Source of the DNA: CAIVAT01 sp964525995
GTDB taxonomy: Bacteria > Bacteroidota > Bacteroidia > Bacteroidales > FEN-979
DNA: 64,000 nt
Assembly: GCA_964525995.1 (NCBI GenBank)
Contig: CAZGIM010000011.1
Location: 62,001 to 126,000, forward strand
Direction: 5' to 3'
A program made the position numbers and the translations under genes. A model generated the notes under the pieces. That model saw nothing but the letters and a program-made list of their open reading frames with translations, did not search any database and was not told the DNA's origin. The first letter of the stretch is position 1, and the number at the start of each line of letters is the position of its first letter. Positions 41,297 through 51,500 of the stretch are shown here, one piece after another.

Positions 41297-41896
41297 TTAC
41301 AATATTTTAAATCCCAAACTGACAACCCAGACGTTATTTTTCGAATCGAATGAATAATCCTCGATCTCTTTGATCAGTTGGTTTAGCCCGAACTGGTAGC
41401 GCAGGTCAAGCGTAAACTTCCATACATCAACGCCTGCGCCAGCCTGGATCGACCAGTTCACCGAACTTAAATCGCCGCTGGTGATGGGACCGGTGTCGGT
41501 TCCTCCCTCCGAAATGGTTTTGTTGACCACGAATGAGGCCGCGGGACCGGCAAGAATTCTGACATTGATAAAATCACCCTTGAGAAGTTGAAACCCAACG
41601 AGAACGGGGACATCGATCGACCCGATCTTGACGTTCTGCTTCCAGTTTGTCACGTTGCTGGTAAACACCCCACCCTGGGTGGTGTAGTACAGTTCGGGCT
41701 GCACGTAAACGCGTTTGCCGTACCGGACAAAGGCTCCGAATTGAAATCCTGATTTGAAATTGGTTTTGATGGTGTCCATATTGGTCGAAAGCTTGGATGC
41801 ATTATATCCAACCTTGATACCAATTGTGAATTTGGATTGCCCGAACATCAGCTCGGTCGATAAAACCAGGATGACAAGCAGGAATATTTTTTTCAT
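41297..41896 (-). CDS. Outer-membrane beta-barrel protein (OMP_b-brl_2 type)
   Basis: A 199-residue protein with a signal peptide (FLLVILVLSTELMFGQ) followed by alternating hydrophobic strands. FTIGIKVGYNASKL, GFQFGAFVRYGKRVYVQPEL and the C-terminal VWVVSLGFKIL are typical of the small 8-strand PorT/OMP_b-brl_2-like barrels common in Bacteroidota. Function is unknown. It is the first gene of an operon with a lipoprotein and mtnA and is preceded by the best promoter match in the window. Confidence 0.8.
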   Translation of the reverse strand: MKKIFLLVILVLSTELMFGQSKFTIGIKVGYNASKLSTNMDTIKTNFKSGFQFGAFVRYGKRVYVQPELYYTTQGGVFTSNVTNWKQNVKIGSIDVPVLVGFQLLKGDFINVRILAGPAASFVVNKTISEGGTDTGPITSGDLSSVNWSIQAGAGVDVWKFTLDLRYQFGLNQLIKEIEDYSFDSKNNVWVVSLGFKIL

Positions 41897-41921
41897 AGAC
41901 CATTGTTTATTTTGTACTAAG

Positions 41922-41951
41922 CAAAAATAAACAATTATTTATGAATGTCAA
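41922..41951 (-). promoter_or_regulatory. Promoter of the beta-barrel/lipoprotein/mtnA operon
   Basis: On the minus strand TTG (41951-41949), exactly 19 bases, then TATTTTTG (41929-41922), matching the Bacteroidota sigma-A consensus in both sequence and spacing. The ATG is 26 bases further on. Confidence 0.75.
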
Positions 41952-41982
41952 CTAAGTGATTTTTATCACTCCGGTGTACGGA

Positions 41983-43254
41983 TCAGGAAATGATTTCGAA
42001 GCCGGTATAAGGCGCCAGGGCGCTGGGAATTCTGATCCCTTCCGGCGTCTGGTTGTTCTCGAGGAGCGCTGCCACAATGCGGGGAAGGGCTAACGCGCTG
42101 CCGTTCAAGGTGTGCGCCGTATGGATTTTGCCCGATTCGTCCTTGAATCTCAGTTTCAGCCGGTTTGCCTGGAACGATTCAAAATTGGAGATGGAGCTCA
42201 CCTCTAACCAACGCGATTGCCCTGACGACCACACTTCCATGTCGTAGGTAAAGGAGGAGGTGAAACTCATGTCGCCTCCGCAGAGCTTTAAGACTCTGAA
42301 GGGTAATTCAAGCTTTCGCAGCAGTCCCGCGACATATTCACGCATTGTTTCCAGCGCTTCGTAGGAATGGTCGGGATGGGCAACCTGTACGATTTCGACC
42401 TTGTCGAACTGGTGGAGGCGGTTCAGACCTCTTACATCTTTGCCATACGATCCGGCCTCTCTTCTGAAACAAGCCGAATAAGCCACATTTTTAAAAGGAA
42501 GATCCCGTTCTTTCAGAATGGAATCGCGATAGATGTTGGTCACCGGTACTTCAGCGGTAGGGATCAAATACAGCTCATCCATCCCGGCATAGTACATCTG
42601 TCCGTCTTTGTCGGGAAGCTGACCCGTGGCATACGCCGAATCGGCGTTGACCAGGTAGGGTGGCTGGACCTCCTGATAACCGGCATTTACAGCCTCTTCC
42701 AAAAAAAAGTTTATCAGGGCCCGTTGCAACCGGGCGCCTTTTCCTTTGTAGAGCGGAAATCCTGAACCGGTAATCTTGTTGCCAAGGGCGAAATCGATGA
42801 GGTCATATTTCGCGGCTAAATCCCAGTGAGGCAATAAACCCGCAGGGTTCTTAACGATTGTCCCCTCCTGCATCACCACAATGTTGTCGTCCGATGACTT
42901 CCCTCCCGGGATGGAGGGGTGGGGGAGATTGGGAACCCTGACCAGGAGCGAATCCAGCTCCTGCCTGATCTGCTCCAGCGCAGTGTCGAGCTCTTTTGCC
43001 CGGTTCTTGATGTCGCCGGTCTTTTCCTTCAACTGATTGGCCTCGGCAGCTTTCCCCGATTTTAACAGGATTCCGATCTCTTTCGCGATGGCATTGCCCT
43101 GAGCCTGAAGATCATCAAGCTGCTTCTGCGTTTCCCTGCGACGGTCATCCAGCACGACGATCTGTCGGATGATTTCGGCAGCGTCGAAATTTTTAATCGA
43201 AAGACGGCTTATAACCTCCCCGGTGTGTTCACGGATAAAATTCAGCGAGAGCAT
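41983..43254 (-). CDS. serS: Serine--tRNA ligase
   Basis: A 423-residue class II aminoacyl-tRNA synthetase that charges tRNA-Ser. The N-terminal coiled-coil arm (residues about 30-110, ending VPNLPHPSIP) binds the tRNA. Motif 2 is CFRREAGSYGKDVRGLNRLHQF, split here as CFRREAGSYG and GLNRLHQFDKVE, and motif 3 is LNGSALALPRIVAALLENNQ. TAEVPVTN and SSISNFESFQANRL, in the expected places, bind serine and ATP. Length is normal. It lies downstream of rplU-rpmA, separated by a terminator, so it is probably transcribed from its own promoter. Confidence 0.96.
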   Translation of the reverse strand: MLSLNFIREHTGEVISRLSIKNFDAAEIIRQIVVLDDRRRETQKQLDDLQAQGNAIAKEIGILLKSGKAAEANQLKEKTGDIKNRAKELDTALEQIRQELDSLLVRVPNLPHPSIPGGKSSDDNIVVMQEGTIVKNPAGLLPHWDLAAKYDLIDFALGNKITGSGFPLYKGKGARLQRALINFFLEEAVNAGYQEVQPPYLVNADSAYATGQLPDKDGQMYYAGMDELYLIPTAEVPVTNIYRDSILKERDLPFKNVAYSACFRREAGSYGKDVRGLNRLHQFDKVEIVQVAHPDHSYEALETMREYVAGLLRKLELPFRVLKLCGGDMSFTSSFTYDMEVWSSGQSRWLEVSSISNFESFQANRLKLRFKDESGKIHTAHTLNGSALALPRIVAALLENNQTPEGIRIPSALAPYTGFEIIS

Positions 43255-43345
43255 ATTATTATTGTTTTTTAATGATCATGAAGGATTCGAATTCTCAGAT
43301 TGCCAATGCATAGATAAAAATGAACGGAATTTACCGGGTGAATTC

Positions 43346-43379
43346 AAAAAAAAATCGGCATGGATTTTTCCATACCGAT
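43346..43379 (-). terminator. Rho-independent terminator of the rplU-rpmA operon
   Basis: Read on the minus strand: ATCGGTATGGA, loop AAAA, TCCATGCCGAT, an 11-bp stem with one G-T pair, followed by eight T bases. It lies 46 bases after the rpmA stop. Confidence 0.85.
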
Positions 43380-43424
43380 ATCTCTTGTTTTCAGATCGCG
43401 ATGAAAAAATCGCAAGTTATCTGC

Positions 43425-43694
43425 TTATTGGGCCGCCTCTTCGAGCGGGGCGACAGAAACAAAGGATCGTTCCTTTTTGCCTTTCTTGAATTCGACAATG
43501 CCGTCAACCAGGGCGTAGAGGGTGTGGTCTTTTCCCATTCCCACGTTCAGCCCGGGATTATGAACCGTGCCCCGTTGCCGGATAATGATACTGCCTGATT
43601 TGGCTAACTGTCCTCCAAAAATCTTGACACCCAGCCGTTTGCTGTGCGATTCGCGGCCATTACTCGAACTTCCCGCCCCTTTTTTGTGTGCCAT
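43425..43694 (-). CDS. rpmA: 50S ribosomal protein L27
   Basis: An 89-residue ribosomal protein of the large subunit, close to the peptidyl transferase centre. MAHKKGAGSSSNGRESHSKR, LGVKIFGGQ and GSIIIRQRGTVHNPGLNVG are the L27 signature. The N-terminus begins directly with the functional AHKKG, without the cleaved extension found in Firmicutes. It follows rplU by 65 bases, the standard L21-L27 arrangement, and is followed by a terminator. Confidence 0.97.
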   Translation of the reverse strand: MAHKKGAGSSSNGRESHSKRLGVKIFGGQLAKSGSIIIRQRGTVHNPGLNVGMGKDHTLYALVDGIVEFKKGKKERSFVSVAPLEEAAQ

Positions 43695-43759
43695 AACAAT
43701 CTGAAATATGATGATGAATCAAACTTTTACTCTAATCAATGCTCCCGAAAAGTCAGCGG

Positions 43760-44146
43760 TCAATTCTCAGGCTTTTCAGTTACAACCGGAGCTTCGGTTT
43801 CTTCAGCCTTGGCTTTTTTGGCCCTTCCGGTTCCCTTTACCGTGATGCCTTCGATACGCACTTTGCTGAAATCCTGACGATGTCCGGTCTCCTTTTGAAA
43901 TCCTTTGCGGCGTTTCTTTTTGAAAACAACTACTTTATCCCCGCGAACATGCTCTAAAATCTGCCCGTTGATCTTGCTTCCTTCAACCATGGGTTTGCCA
44001 ACTGATATTTTTCCGTCCTGATCCAATAACAGTACTTGGTCGAACTCCACTTTCGTGCCTGGCTCACCTTCGAGCCGGTGAACAAAGATTTCGTCGTTCT
44101 GCTCAACCTTGAACTGCTGTCCGGCTATTTCAACAATCGCGTACAT
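43760..44146 (-). CDS. rplU: 50S ribosomal protein L21
   Basis: A 128-residue ribosomal protein binding 23S rRNA. MYAIVEIAGQQFKV, the central loop and KKKRRKGFQKETGHRQDFSK (the family KRRRRKxxKRxxGHRQxxT motif) are diagnostic. The last about 25 residues (KKAKAEETEAPVVTEKPEN) form an acidic/Ala-rich tail beyond the usual 103-residue length, as often seen in Bacteroidota. It is the first gene of the rplU-rpmA operon. Confidence 0.96.
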   Translation of the reverse strand: MYAIVEIAGQQFKVEQNDEIFVHRLEGEPGTKVEFDQVLLLDQDGKISVGKPMVEGSKINGQILEHVRGDKVVVFKKKRRKGFQKETGHRQDFSKVRIEGITVKGTGRAKKAKAEETEAPVVTEKPEN

Positions 44147-44181
44147 GTGATAATAAATTGATGTTCGTTAAATTGGGAGTG

Positions 44182-44210
44182 CAAAGTTATAATTTTTTTC
44201 TTAATTACAA
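44182..44210 (-). promoter_or_regulatory. Promoter of the rplU-rpmA operon
   Basis: On the minus strand TTG (44210-44208), 18 bases, TAACTTTG (44189-44182), a good match to the Bacteroidota consensus; the rplU ATG is 36 bases downstream. Confidence 0.7.
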
Positions 44211-44218
44211 GTCTCCCC

Positions 44219-44249
44219 CTGAAAAAAATATTCTTTTTCAGTAAATTTG
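44219..44249 (+). promoter_or_regulatory. -7 box and upstream inverted repeat of the first giant T9SS gene
   Basis: CTGAAAAA (44219-44226) and TTTTTCAG (44234-44241) form an 8-base inverted repeat immediately upstream of TAAATTTG (44242-44249), a TAnnTTTG match. The repeat occupies the spacer of this promoter and could be an operator; no -33 TTG is present. The divergent rplU promoter begins 9 bases away. Confidence 0.45.
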
Positions 44250-44284
44250 TAACATAATCAGGGTTTTAAACGTTCAATTCCCAG

Positions 44285-47200
44285 ATGAGTTTTACGATCG
44301 ACCTGCCGGCTTCTATAAGACCCGGGATCAGGACAGGGTTGTTATACGCACCCCTGTTGTGTTTCCTGATGGTAATTTCGGTCAGATTGCCGGCTGCTGA
44401 ACTGATGGGCGTGGTCACACGGACCCCTTCAGGCGAGCCGGTCATAGGCGCCCGGATCGAAGTCAACGGCAACTATACCTACTCGATCGTGGGCGGCATC
44501 TATTCCCTCTCGCTGAACCAGGCTGGAACATGGCCGGTTCAATGCACCAAACCCGGATTTGAAGACTATACCTCGGGAAGTCTGTCATTTCCGGTCACCG
44601 GCACCGTCATTCAAAATATCTCGCTCCAGGAAAACCTGATCCCTCCCGCCACATTGACCGCGGTTTTCGATTCAGCCCAGCAAACGGTTGACCTGTCCTG
44701 GCCGGTTCCGTCGGGGCCTTACGAAATGATATACGACGACGGCGTACAGGATAATTTTACCGTATGGGCGCTTCAGGGAAATATGAATGCAGTCAGATTT
44801 ACCCCTCCGGCTTATCCGCTGACCGTGGATGGAGGGATGGTTCATATCGGGAACCCGGGCAACTACCCTTCGGGCAGCAATCCGTTCACCCCTTTCCAGA
44901 TCATGATCTGCGATGCTGCCGGCACTGGTGGAACTCCGGGAGTGGTTTTGGCAGGGCCCTTCAGCGTTACTCCCACAACCACAGGATGGACTGTGTTTTC
45001 TTTACCGGTACCCCTTTCTATTACCTCCGGTTCCTTTTTTATCGTTATGATTCAGGGCGGTAATTCACCCAATGCGGCGGGCCTCGCTATCGATGAGACA
45101 ACCCCGAAGTTCCGGAGTTATTCGCGTTTCGTTAGCGGAAGCGGCCCCTGGTTCCCCGCCGGCGGAAATTATATGATCAGGGCACGTTGCTCCGGACCGG
45201 GCGGTCCCGTCATCCCTGGTGATGGACCCAACAACTGGTCCGATTTCAGCGTTTTCAGATTCCGCCAGGGAGAAGAACAAAATCCTGCCGCCTGGACCTT
45301 TCTTACTTCGACCGGAACCCTTACTTTTCAGGACGCGGCCTGGCCGACACTGCCCTGCGCCCCTTACCGTTGGGCCGTAAAAACGAATTACCCGGCATTT
45401 TACTCTTCAAACGCCCGGTTTTCGAACGTGATCGGAAAATGCTGGACCACAACCGTCTCATTTGTCCTCTCATCGACTTGCACCGCACAGGGTCCTGGCG
45501 GCGCAATTCTGAAGCTTCAGAACATGGCGTTGCCCGATACCTCCTATACCGCCATTGCCGACAGTTCGGGAGAAATGATCTTTCCAAAGGTATGGAAGGG
45601 AAGCTATAACCTGACGGTATCTAAATTTGCCTACGACTCCATCGTTCAACCCCTTCAGGTGATGTCGACCGTCGCCATGAATCTGACTCTCTGGCATAAG
45701 AAAATCGCCCCCAAAAACCTCACCGTCAACGACTCCAGCTTGTTAGCCCGGTGGGATGTTCCGAAGTACAGTAAGACCCTCTTCTCTGAAAACTGGAACA
45801 GCGGCTCCTTCACCGCGAACAACTGGACAGTCGAAGGCGGCGCCAACTGGGCCATTTCGACAGGAACGGGCAATCCGGCCCCTTCGGCATTTTTCAACCG
45901 ATCGCCCCGACAGATTGGGTACAGCCAGTCCCTGCTATCGAAAACCATCACCGGACAGCGTTCCAAACTGCTCCAGCTCAAGTACGATATCTATCTTGAC
46001 AATGCCGCAACCACCACCATGAATGCCATGGCTGTCGAGGTCTGGAACGGGATCGAGTGGAATGTCCTCAAGGTGCATACCAATAAAACAGGCGATATCC
46101 CCTGGAGTTCCGAGGAACTTGACCTATCCGAATATTCCGATGAAAGTTTCAAAGTCCGGTTCCGGGCTTATGGCGGAGATTCCTGGGATATCAACGGGTG
46201 GAACCTCGACAATATCCGTGTTGTAGCCACCGAGCCGGCTCAGGAATTATCAAATTGTATTCTGGGCTATTACTTCTACCTGGGGAATGTCATCACCGGC
46301 TATACCGATAAAAATGCCTACTTCATCCCGGCCGGGCTGGTCCAGTATGGACAATCGTACCAGGCATGTGTGGTCGCACTTTACAACAACGGTTACTCCG
46401 ACCAGGTGTGTATGCCCTTTACTTCAAAATTTCTCTATCCGGTGAAAAATATCAGGGGAAGCACCCTCGAAAACCAGGCTTTCATCGAGTGGGACCGGCC
46501 TGTTATCAGCACCGACAGCGGAATGGTTGTGCCACCGGGGCTCACCGGATACCGGATTTATCGCGATGGCACACTGACAGGTACCTTGGGGAATCCTGAT
46601 ACCCTGCACTTTACCGATCAAAACCTGGAACCGGGACACTATCAATACGGGGTTACGGCGGTTTATGATCTGACTCCTTACGGATTTCCGGGGATGAGCG
46701 CCGAAAGTCTTCCCGACGGACCGCTGCATCTGACCGTTAACTACGGCCGGGTGCTACCCTTTTACGAATCGTGGGACGAGGGAACATTCTCTTTCAACGA
46801 CTGGAGATTCGCCCCATCACAAGGCAATTGGACGATTCTTACCGGAGAAGGATTCCCGGCGCCTACATCTTGTTTTACCTGGCAACCGCCTTACCTGAAC
46901 TACAGCTATGCACTGGAAAGTCCCATCCTTAATGCACTCGATCTGAACTGCGCGGCCATCTGGCTCGATTTCGACGTGAAGCTGAATACGCGTAATGCAA
47001 CCGGAACTGAGAAATTATTTGTGGAGGTCTATTATAACAAGGTATGGAATCAAAAAGCGGTCATCACAAACACTTCCAGTCTGGAGTGGACATCCCACCA
47101 TCTTGAAATTTCAGCAGTGAGAGGAAAAGGATTTCGCATCCGGTTCCGCGCTGCGGGTGAAAATTCGGTCGAACTGCTAAGCTGGTTTGTCGATAATATT

Positions 47201-48307
47201 GCCGTGTATCCGGTTTGCTACCCGGCTGTCGATCCGGCCGGTGAGGCCTTCGACAACCAGGTGCTGCTTACCTGGAGTCCTCCGGTATGTTATGGAGGCA
47301 ACCTGCTGAACGAAGGATTTGAAGAGCCGGGATTCCCGCCTCCGCAATGGAGCGCCGTGACCACCAATCAAGGTGCGACCTGGTTTCATGCCTCCGCTTC
47401 CGTATCCCCCGGGGTTCACAGCGGCGATTATGCGGCAGGCCTGGACTGGGATTACAACCACCAGGATGAATGGCTCATAGCACATAATGTTTATATTAAC
47501 GGAAACCTTACCTTCTGGAGTTATGCCTACCAGGGATCCCTGCACCTGGATCATTATTATGTGAAGATCTCTGCCGATCAGGGAGCTACCTGGACCGTTC
47601 TTCTCGATATGTCGGCATTGCCTGTTTATCCGGGAGGTTCAGGCATGAACATTTGGGAAACGCCCTATCAGATCGATCTCTCCACCTACCAGGGACTTAC
47701 CGTCGATTTGGCCTGGCAAGCGGTCGACGGCGATGGCAACGGACTGTGGTATCCATGGGCCATTGATGATTGCACGATTGGAGCCGATGACCTCGACCCG
47801 GCCTCCTTGCTGCATCGCTCCGGCAACAGGTCACCTTCAGGAACGGATCAGCAGGAAGGACTCTCCGGATATGACATTTACAGGAAAGAGTACGGAACTG
47901 GTAACTTTGAACGGATCAACAACATCCTGGTGGTTGATACCTCTTTTGTGGATCGGGATGTTCCCTATGGGGAGTACTATTATTTTATACGCAGTGTGTT
48001 CCAGAACTGCGAACGAAGCACCGATTCCGACACCATTCAGGTGAGTGTCATTACCGGTACCGGGGAGCACCCGTCGACCACCCTGAACATTTTTCCCAAC
48101 CCTGCCCGCGACCGGGTGACGATAAGCAGTCAGGGCTCCCTCGGAACCATCAGCGTGATCACTATGTCGGGAATGGTCGAACGAAGCTGGGATGCCCATG
48201 GAAATAGGATTTATCATCTTGATTTACAGGATTTACCGGAAGGATTGTACATCCTTTATATCATGTTGGATAATCGATCCGTCATTAAAAAAATATGTAT
48301 TAATTGA
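44285..48307 (+). CDS. Giant secreted adhesin-like protein with cleaved-adhesin domains and T9SS sorting domain
   Basis: A 1340-residue exported protein. After a signal segment (LLCFLMVISVRLPAA) it has a carboxypeptidase-regulatory-like domain (residues about 40-115, GVVTRTPSGEPVIGARIEV). A beta module follows starting YDDGVQDNFTVWAL, then a second regulatory-like domain, then jelly-roll cleaved-adhesin domains at about 500-655 (NWTVEGGANWAISTGTG) and 820-980 (DEGTFSFNDWRF), with Fn3-like linkers such as LTGYRIYRDG. A further module, NEGFEEPGFPPPQWSAV, lies at about 1010-1165. The C-terminus LNIFPNPARDRVTISSQGSL to the end is a type A T9SS sorting domain. No catalytic motif is seen, so it is more likely an adhesin or matrix component than a gingipain-like protease. 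It shares the module order with the next gene. Confidence 0.85.
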   Translation: MSFTIDLPASIRPGIRTGLLYAPLLCFLMVISVRLPAAELMGVVTRTPSGEPVIGARIEVNGNYTYSIVGGIYSLSLNQAGTWPVQCTKPGFEDYTSGSLSFPVTGTVIQNISLQENLIPPATLTAVFDSAQQTVDLSWPVPSGPYEMIYDDGVQDNFTVWALQGNMNAVRFTPPAYPLTVDGGMVHIGNPGNYPSGSNPFTPFQIMICDAAGTGGTPGVVLAGPFSVTPTTTGWTVFSLPVPLSITSGSFFIVMIQGGNSPNAAGLAIDETTPKFRSYSRFVSGSGPWFPAGGNYMIRARCSGPGGPVIPGDGPNNWSDFSVFRFRQGEEQNPAAWTFLTSTGTLTFQDAAWPTLPCAPYRWAVKTNYPAFYSSNARFSNVIGKCWTTTVSFVLSSTCTAQGPGGAILKLQNMALPDTSYTAIADSSGEMIFPKVWKGSYNLTVSKFAYDSIVQPLQVMSTVAMNLTLWHKKIAPKNLTVNDSSLLARWDVPKYSKTLFSENWNSGSFTANNWTVEGGANWAISTGTGNPAPSAFFNRSPRQIGYSQSLLSKTITGQRSKLLQLKYDIYLDNAATTTMNAMAVEVWNGIEWNVLKVHTNKTGDIPWSSEELDLSEYSDESFKVRFRAYGGDSWDINGWNLDNIRVVATEPAQELSNCILGYYFYLGNVITGYTDKNAYFIPAGLVQYGQSYQACVVALYNNGYSDQVCMPFTSKFLYPVKNIRGSTLENQAFIEWDRPVISTDSGMVVPPGLTGYRIYRDGTLTGTLGNPDTLHFTDQNLEPGHYQYGVTAVYDLTPYGFPGMSAESLPDGPLHLTVNYGRVLPFYESWDEGTFSFNDWRFAPSQGNWTILTGEGFPAPTSCFTWQPPYLNYSYALESPILNALDLNCAAIWLDFDVKLNTRNATGTEKLFVEVYYNKVWNQKAVITNTSSLEWTSHHLEISAVRGKGFRIRFRAAGENSVELLSWFVDNIAVYPVCYPAVDPAGEAFDNQVLLTWSPPVCYGGNLLNEGFEEPGFPPPQWSAVTTNQGATWFHASASVSPGVHSGDYAAGLDWDYNHQDEWLIAHNVYINGNLTFWSYAYQGSLHLDHYYVKISADQGATWTVLLDMSALPVYPGGSGMNIWETPYQIDLSTYQGLTVDLAWQAVDGDGNGLWYPWAIDDCTIGADDLDPASLLHRSGNRSPSGTDQQEGLSGYDIYRKEYGTGNFERINNILVVDTSFVDRDVPYGEYYYFIRSVFQNCERSTDSDTIQVSVITGTGEHPSTTLNIFPNPARDRVTISSQGSLGTISVITMSGMVERSWDAHGNRIYHLDLQDLPEGLYILYIMLDNRSVIKKICIN

Positions 48308-48576
48308 AAATATTTCGGAAAGTTTTAAAAGGATGAAAAAAAAAGTTGATTTTTTATCCGGAAGTTCAAAATTGTTTTTATCTTTGCCCTGAGTGATACG
48401 AATGTTTTTTTATCTAAATAGCTGTAATTCAGCACAATAGGTATTGTGCTCATTATTATTTGTATTAATGAAAATTGCTTTTATGCTGCACGTTACTTCC
48501 ATTATATATATCAATAAGTTTATTGATACCCTATAATTTCAAATACTCATTCATTATTAACCAAAATTTCAAAATT
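48308..48576. promoter_or_regulatory. Long leader region of the second giant gene
   Basis: TATCTTTG (48379-48386) is an exact TAnnTTTG -7 box. Transcription from it would give a leader of about 185 bases. The leader contains a perfect hairpin, AGCACAAT-AGGT-ATTGTGCT (48431-48450). The frame is open upstream from 48475, but that segment has no signal-peptide logic and is treated as leader. No T-rich tail follows the hairpin, so it is not an ordinary terminator of the upstream gene. Confidence 0.5.
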
Positions 48577-51500
48577 ATGAGAAATGTTACCAAAACGCTG
48601 AAAATGTTGGCTACCTTCATGGTGTCAATGTTTGTCTTCGTTTCGTTCGGTTACGCGCAAATGACTACGCTGCTGACCGAAAGTTTCGAGGCTGGCAATG
48701 GAACTACCCCTCCGGCTGGTTGGGCCATTGAGCAGGTTACAGGTTCCGATCTCGGAATCACATTCGTGACTAACTCGACAAGCCCGACTGTCAGCGCTGC
48801 TTTTGATGGGACGAAGTTTGTTAGATACAACTCGTACGGCATCTCAAGCGGCTCGACACGTCTGAAGAACACCACTGCCTTGTCAACCACCAACAAAGCC
48901 TTTATCATGGTGGATTTTGCCTGGTATGAAGATCCAGGTTATTCATCCAGCCAGGATCAGGTTGAAGTGCAATGGTCAACCGACGGAACTACCTGGAATT
49001 CTGCAGGCACGTATCTCCGTTACAACGCCACTGCAGGTTGGAAAGTTAAATATTGCATGCTGCCAAGCGGCGCCAGCAACCAGGCTACCCTCTATGTCGG
49101 GTTCCTGTTCACCTCGGCCTACGGCAACAACTGCGCACTTGACTTTGCCCATGTAACGGCAGGTCCTCCTCCTCCTCCGGCTATGGTTACGATTGGTACA
49201 GGTACAACTACTGCCGGATGGCCGTATTACACCTTCTACTATGCATCAAGAACCCAGATGCTTTATAAAGCTACCGAACTTACCGCTGCCGGCGCATCTG
49301 CAGGACCTCTCCAGTCGATTGGTTTCAACGTTGCCGCACGCTACCCCCAGGTCATGAATAACTTTGCTGTTAAAATGGGTAACACTTCTTTGTCTTCCAT
49401 AAGCAGCTGGGTTAGCGGTCTGACTACCTACTACAACACGCCCTATTCAGTACCGGCCACAGGCTGGCAAGACATTACACTGACCACCCCCTTCATGTGG
49501 GATGGTACATCAAACGTTATTGTTGAGGTATGCTTTGCAAATTCGAGTTACACCTCCAACAGCACAGTTTATAGCACTGCAGTATCGGGCGCATTGTATC
49601 ATTACCATCAAGATCTTGCAACGGGTGGATGTACTTTCACCAATTCTGCCAGTGGAACCAGCCCGCGACCCAATATCCGTTTTGGCGTGCCTCCCGTTAC
49701 TCCGGGCGTTCTCATGGGTTATGTAAGGGATATCAATACCCTGGCGCCCATTTCCGGAGCCATCGTCGAGATTGGCACCAAGAGGGATACCTCCCGTTCG
49801 AGCGGTTTCTATATCATTTATAACCTCAATGCCGGTCAGGTTACAGGCAGCTGCGCTGCTGCTGGTTACATCACCGGCCCCGTTTCCGCCACCATCGTTA
49901 ATGGCCAGGCCACCGTGCAGGACATCCTGATGTCCCCGGGTCCCAAGGTGGGTGGTGTGGTTACCGACGGTTCAAATGGTAATCCCATTGTCGGAGCTAC
50001 CATCAAGGTTGCCGGCACCGTTTATACGCTGAGTGTGGCAGGCGGTTCTTACCTTACCCCGCTGCTTTCGATATATGGCGCTCAACCCCTTGAAATCGAA
50101 AAAACCGGTTACGATCCTTTCACTATGACAGTGAACCTTGTTCCTAACCAAACTTTCACCCAGGATGCAGTTCTGTTACCGACGGCCGTACAACCCGGTC
50201 CTTTCATTGCCACACTCAACGGCAACCCGGCAACCGCGGTTAACCTGAACTGGCAAACCCCGTCGAACCTTTATCAGCTCATTTATGATGATGGTATCCA
50301 GGACAACTTCGCCATCTGGGCAACAGCCAATAACCTCAATGCAATGAAATTCACCCCGCTGCAATGGCCTGTGAAACTGGTCGGCGGTAAGGTGAACGTC
50401 GGAACGGCTGCCAACTATCCGGCCAATGCCCTTCCGCTCGCTTCTTTCTGGATGTATGTTTGTAAGGCTGACGGAACCGGCGGCGTACCGGGAACCATAA
50501 TCGACAGCGTTGAAGTTATCCCCGGCGGATTTGGCTGGAATGATTTCGCTCTCACAGTTCCCATCACCATTACTGCTGGTGACTTCTACCTCGTAATGAA
50601 ACAGGGCGGAGTTCCTCCCCATGCAGCAGGATTAGGCGTTGACCTTACTAATCCGCAGCTCCGCAGCTATTCGAAATTTGTAGCCGGAGGCACCCCCTGG
50701 ATTCCTGCAGCAGGAAACTTCCAGATTCGTGCCATCGTTCAGGGTATTGGCGGCCCGTTGGATGCTTCGCTGGCTTCGACCGAAAATCATCTGATCGAAG
50801 CTTCGATGCCAGCCGGACTGAATTACGAAACCCCGGTTGCCAACCAGCAGGGTTATGAAGGTGTTGCAACTGTTGAGGCTTATGAATGGTCGAACATGTT
50901 GAACAACATCGTGAAACCCATGGCCACCAACCTGACCACTTACACCGGCCCGGTTTCTCCGAAATCGGATGTAGGCGTACCTAACCCGAATTTCGTAGGT
51001 GGCGTTGTTCCTGTACCCGATGCTCCCGCAGCTACCCTTTACGACAACGGCCCGATGGTGAACAGCCCGGGTACCGGCGCAGGCGGTGCTGACGAAAGCA
51101 TGCTCCAGGGACCGATCAACAGCTACGGCATGAACATGGTCAACGGCACCTATCGTATTGCCGATGACTTTGCCGTAAGCGGCGGTGTGTGGAATGTCAA
51201 CTCACTCGAATTCTACGGCTACCAGACCGGCTCACCCACCACTTCAACCTTTACCGGAGCCTTTGTGCGGATCTTCCAGGGTACCCCAGGCGGAACCGTT
51301 ACCACCGTTTGGGGTGACAATACCACGAACGTTCTGGCCAGCACCTCTTTCACCAATATCTACCGTGTTAGCACAACCGGAAACACACAGCGTCCGATCA
51401 TGAAGATCGTTGTGAACACCCCTGGTCTGACCTTGCAACCCGGCAGCTACTGGATCGAGTTCTCGGCTACCGGCAGCCTTGCTTCCGGCCCTTGGTGCGG

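Noticed and set aside
41955..41970. Small hairpin AGTGAT-TTTT-ATCACT after serS as terminator
   Set aside because: The stem is 6 bp and there is no T tract on the transcript strand; it lies next to the promoter of the adjacent operon.
48475..48576. In-frame extension upstream of the 2329-residue protein
   Set aside because: It adds a second hydrophobic stretch before a good signal peptide and lies in the AT-rich leader; the ATG at 48577 is better.
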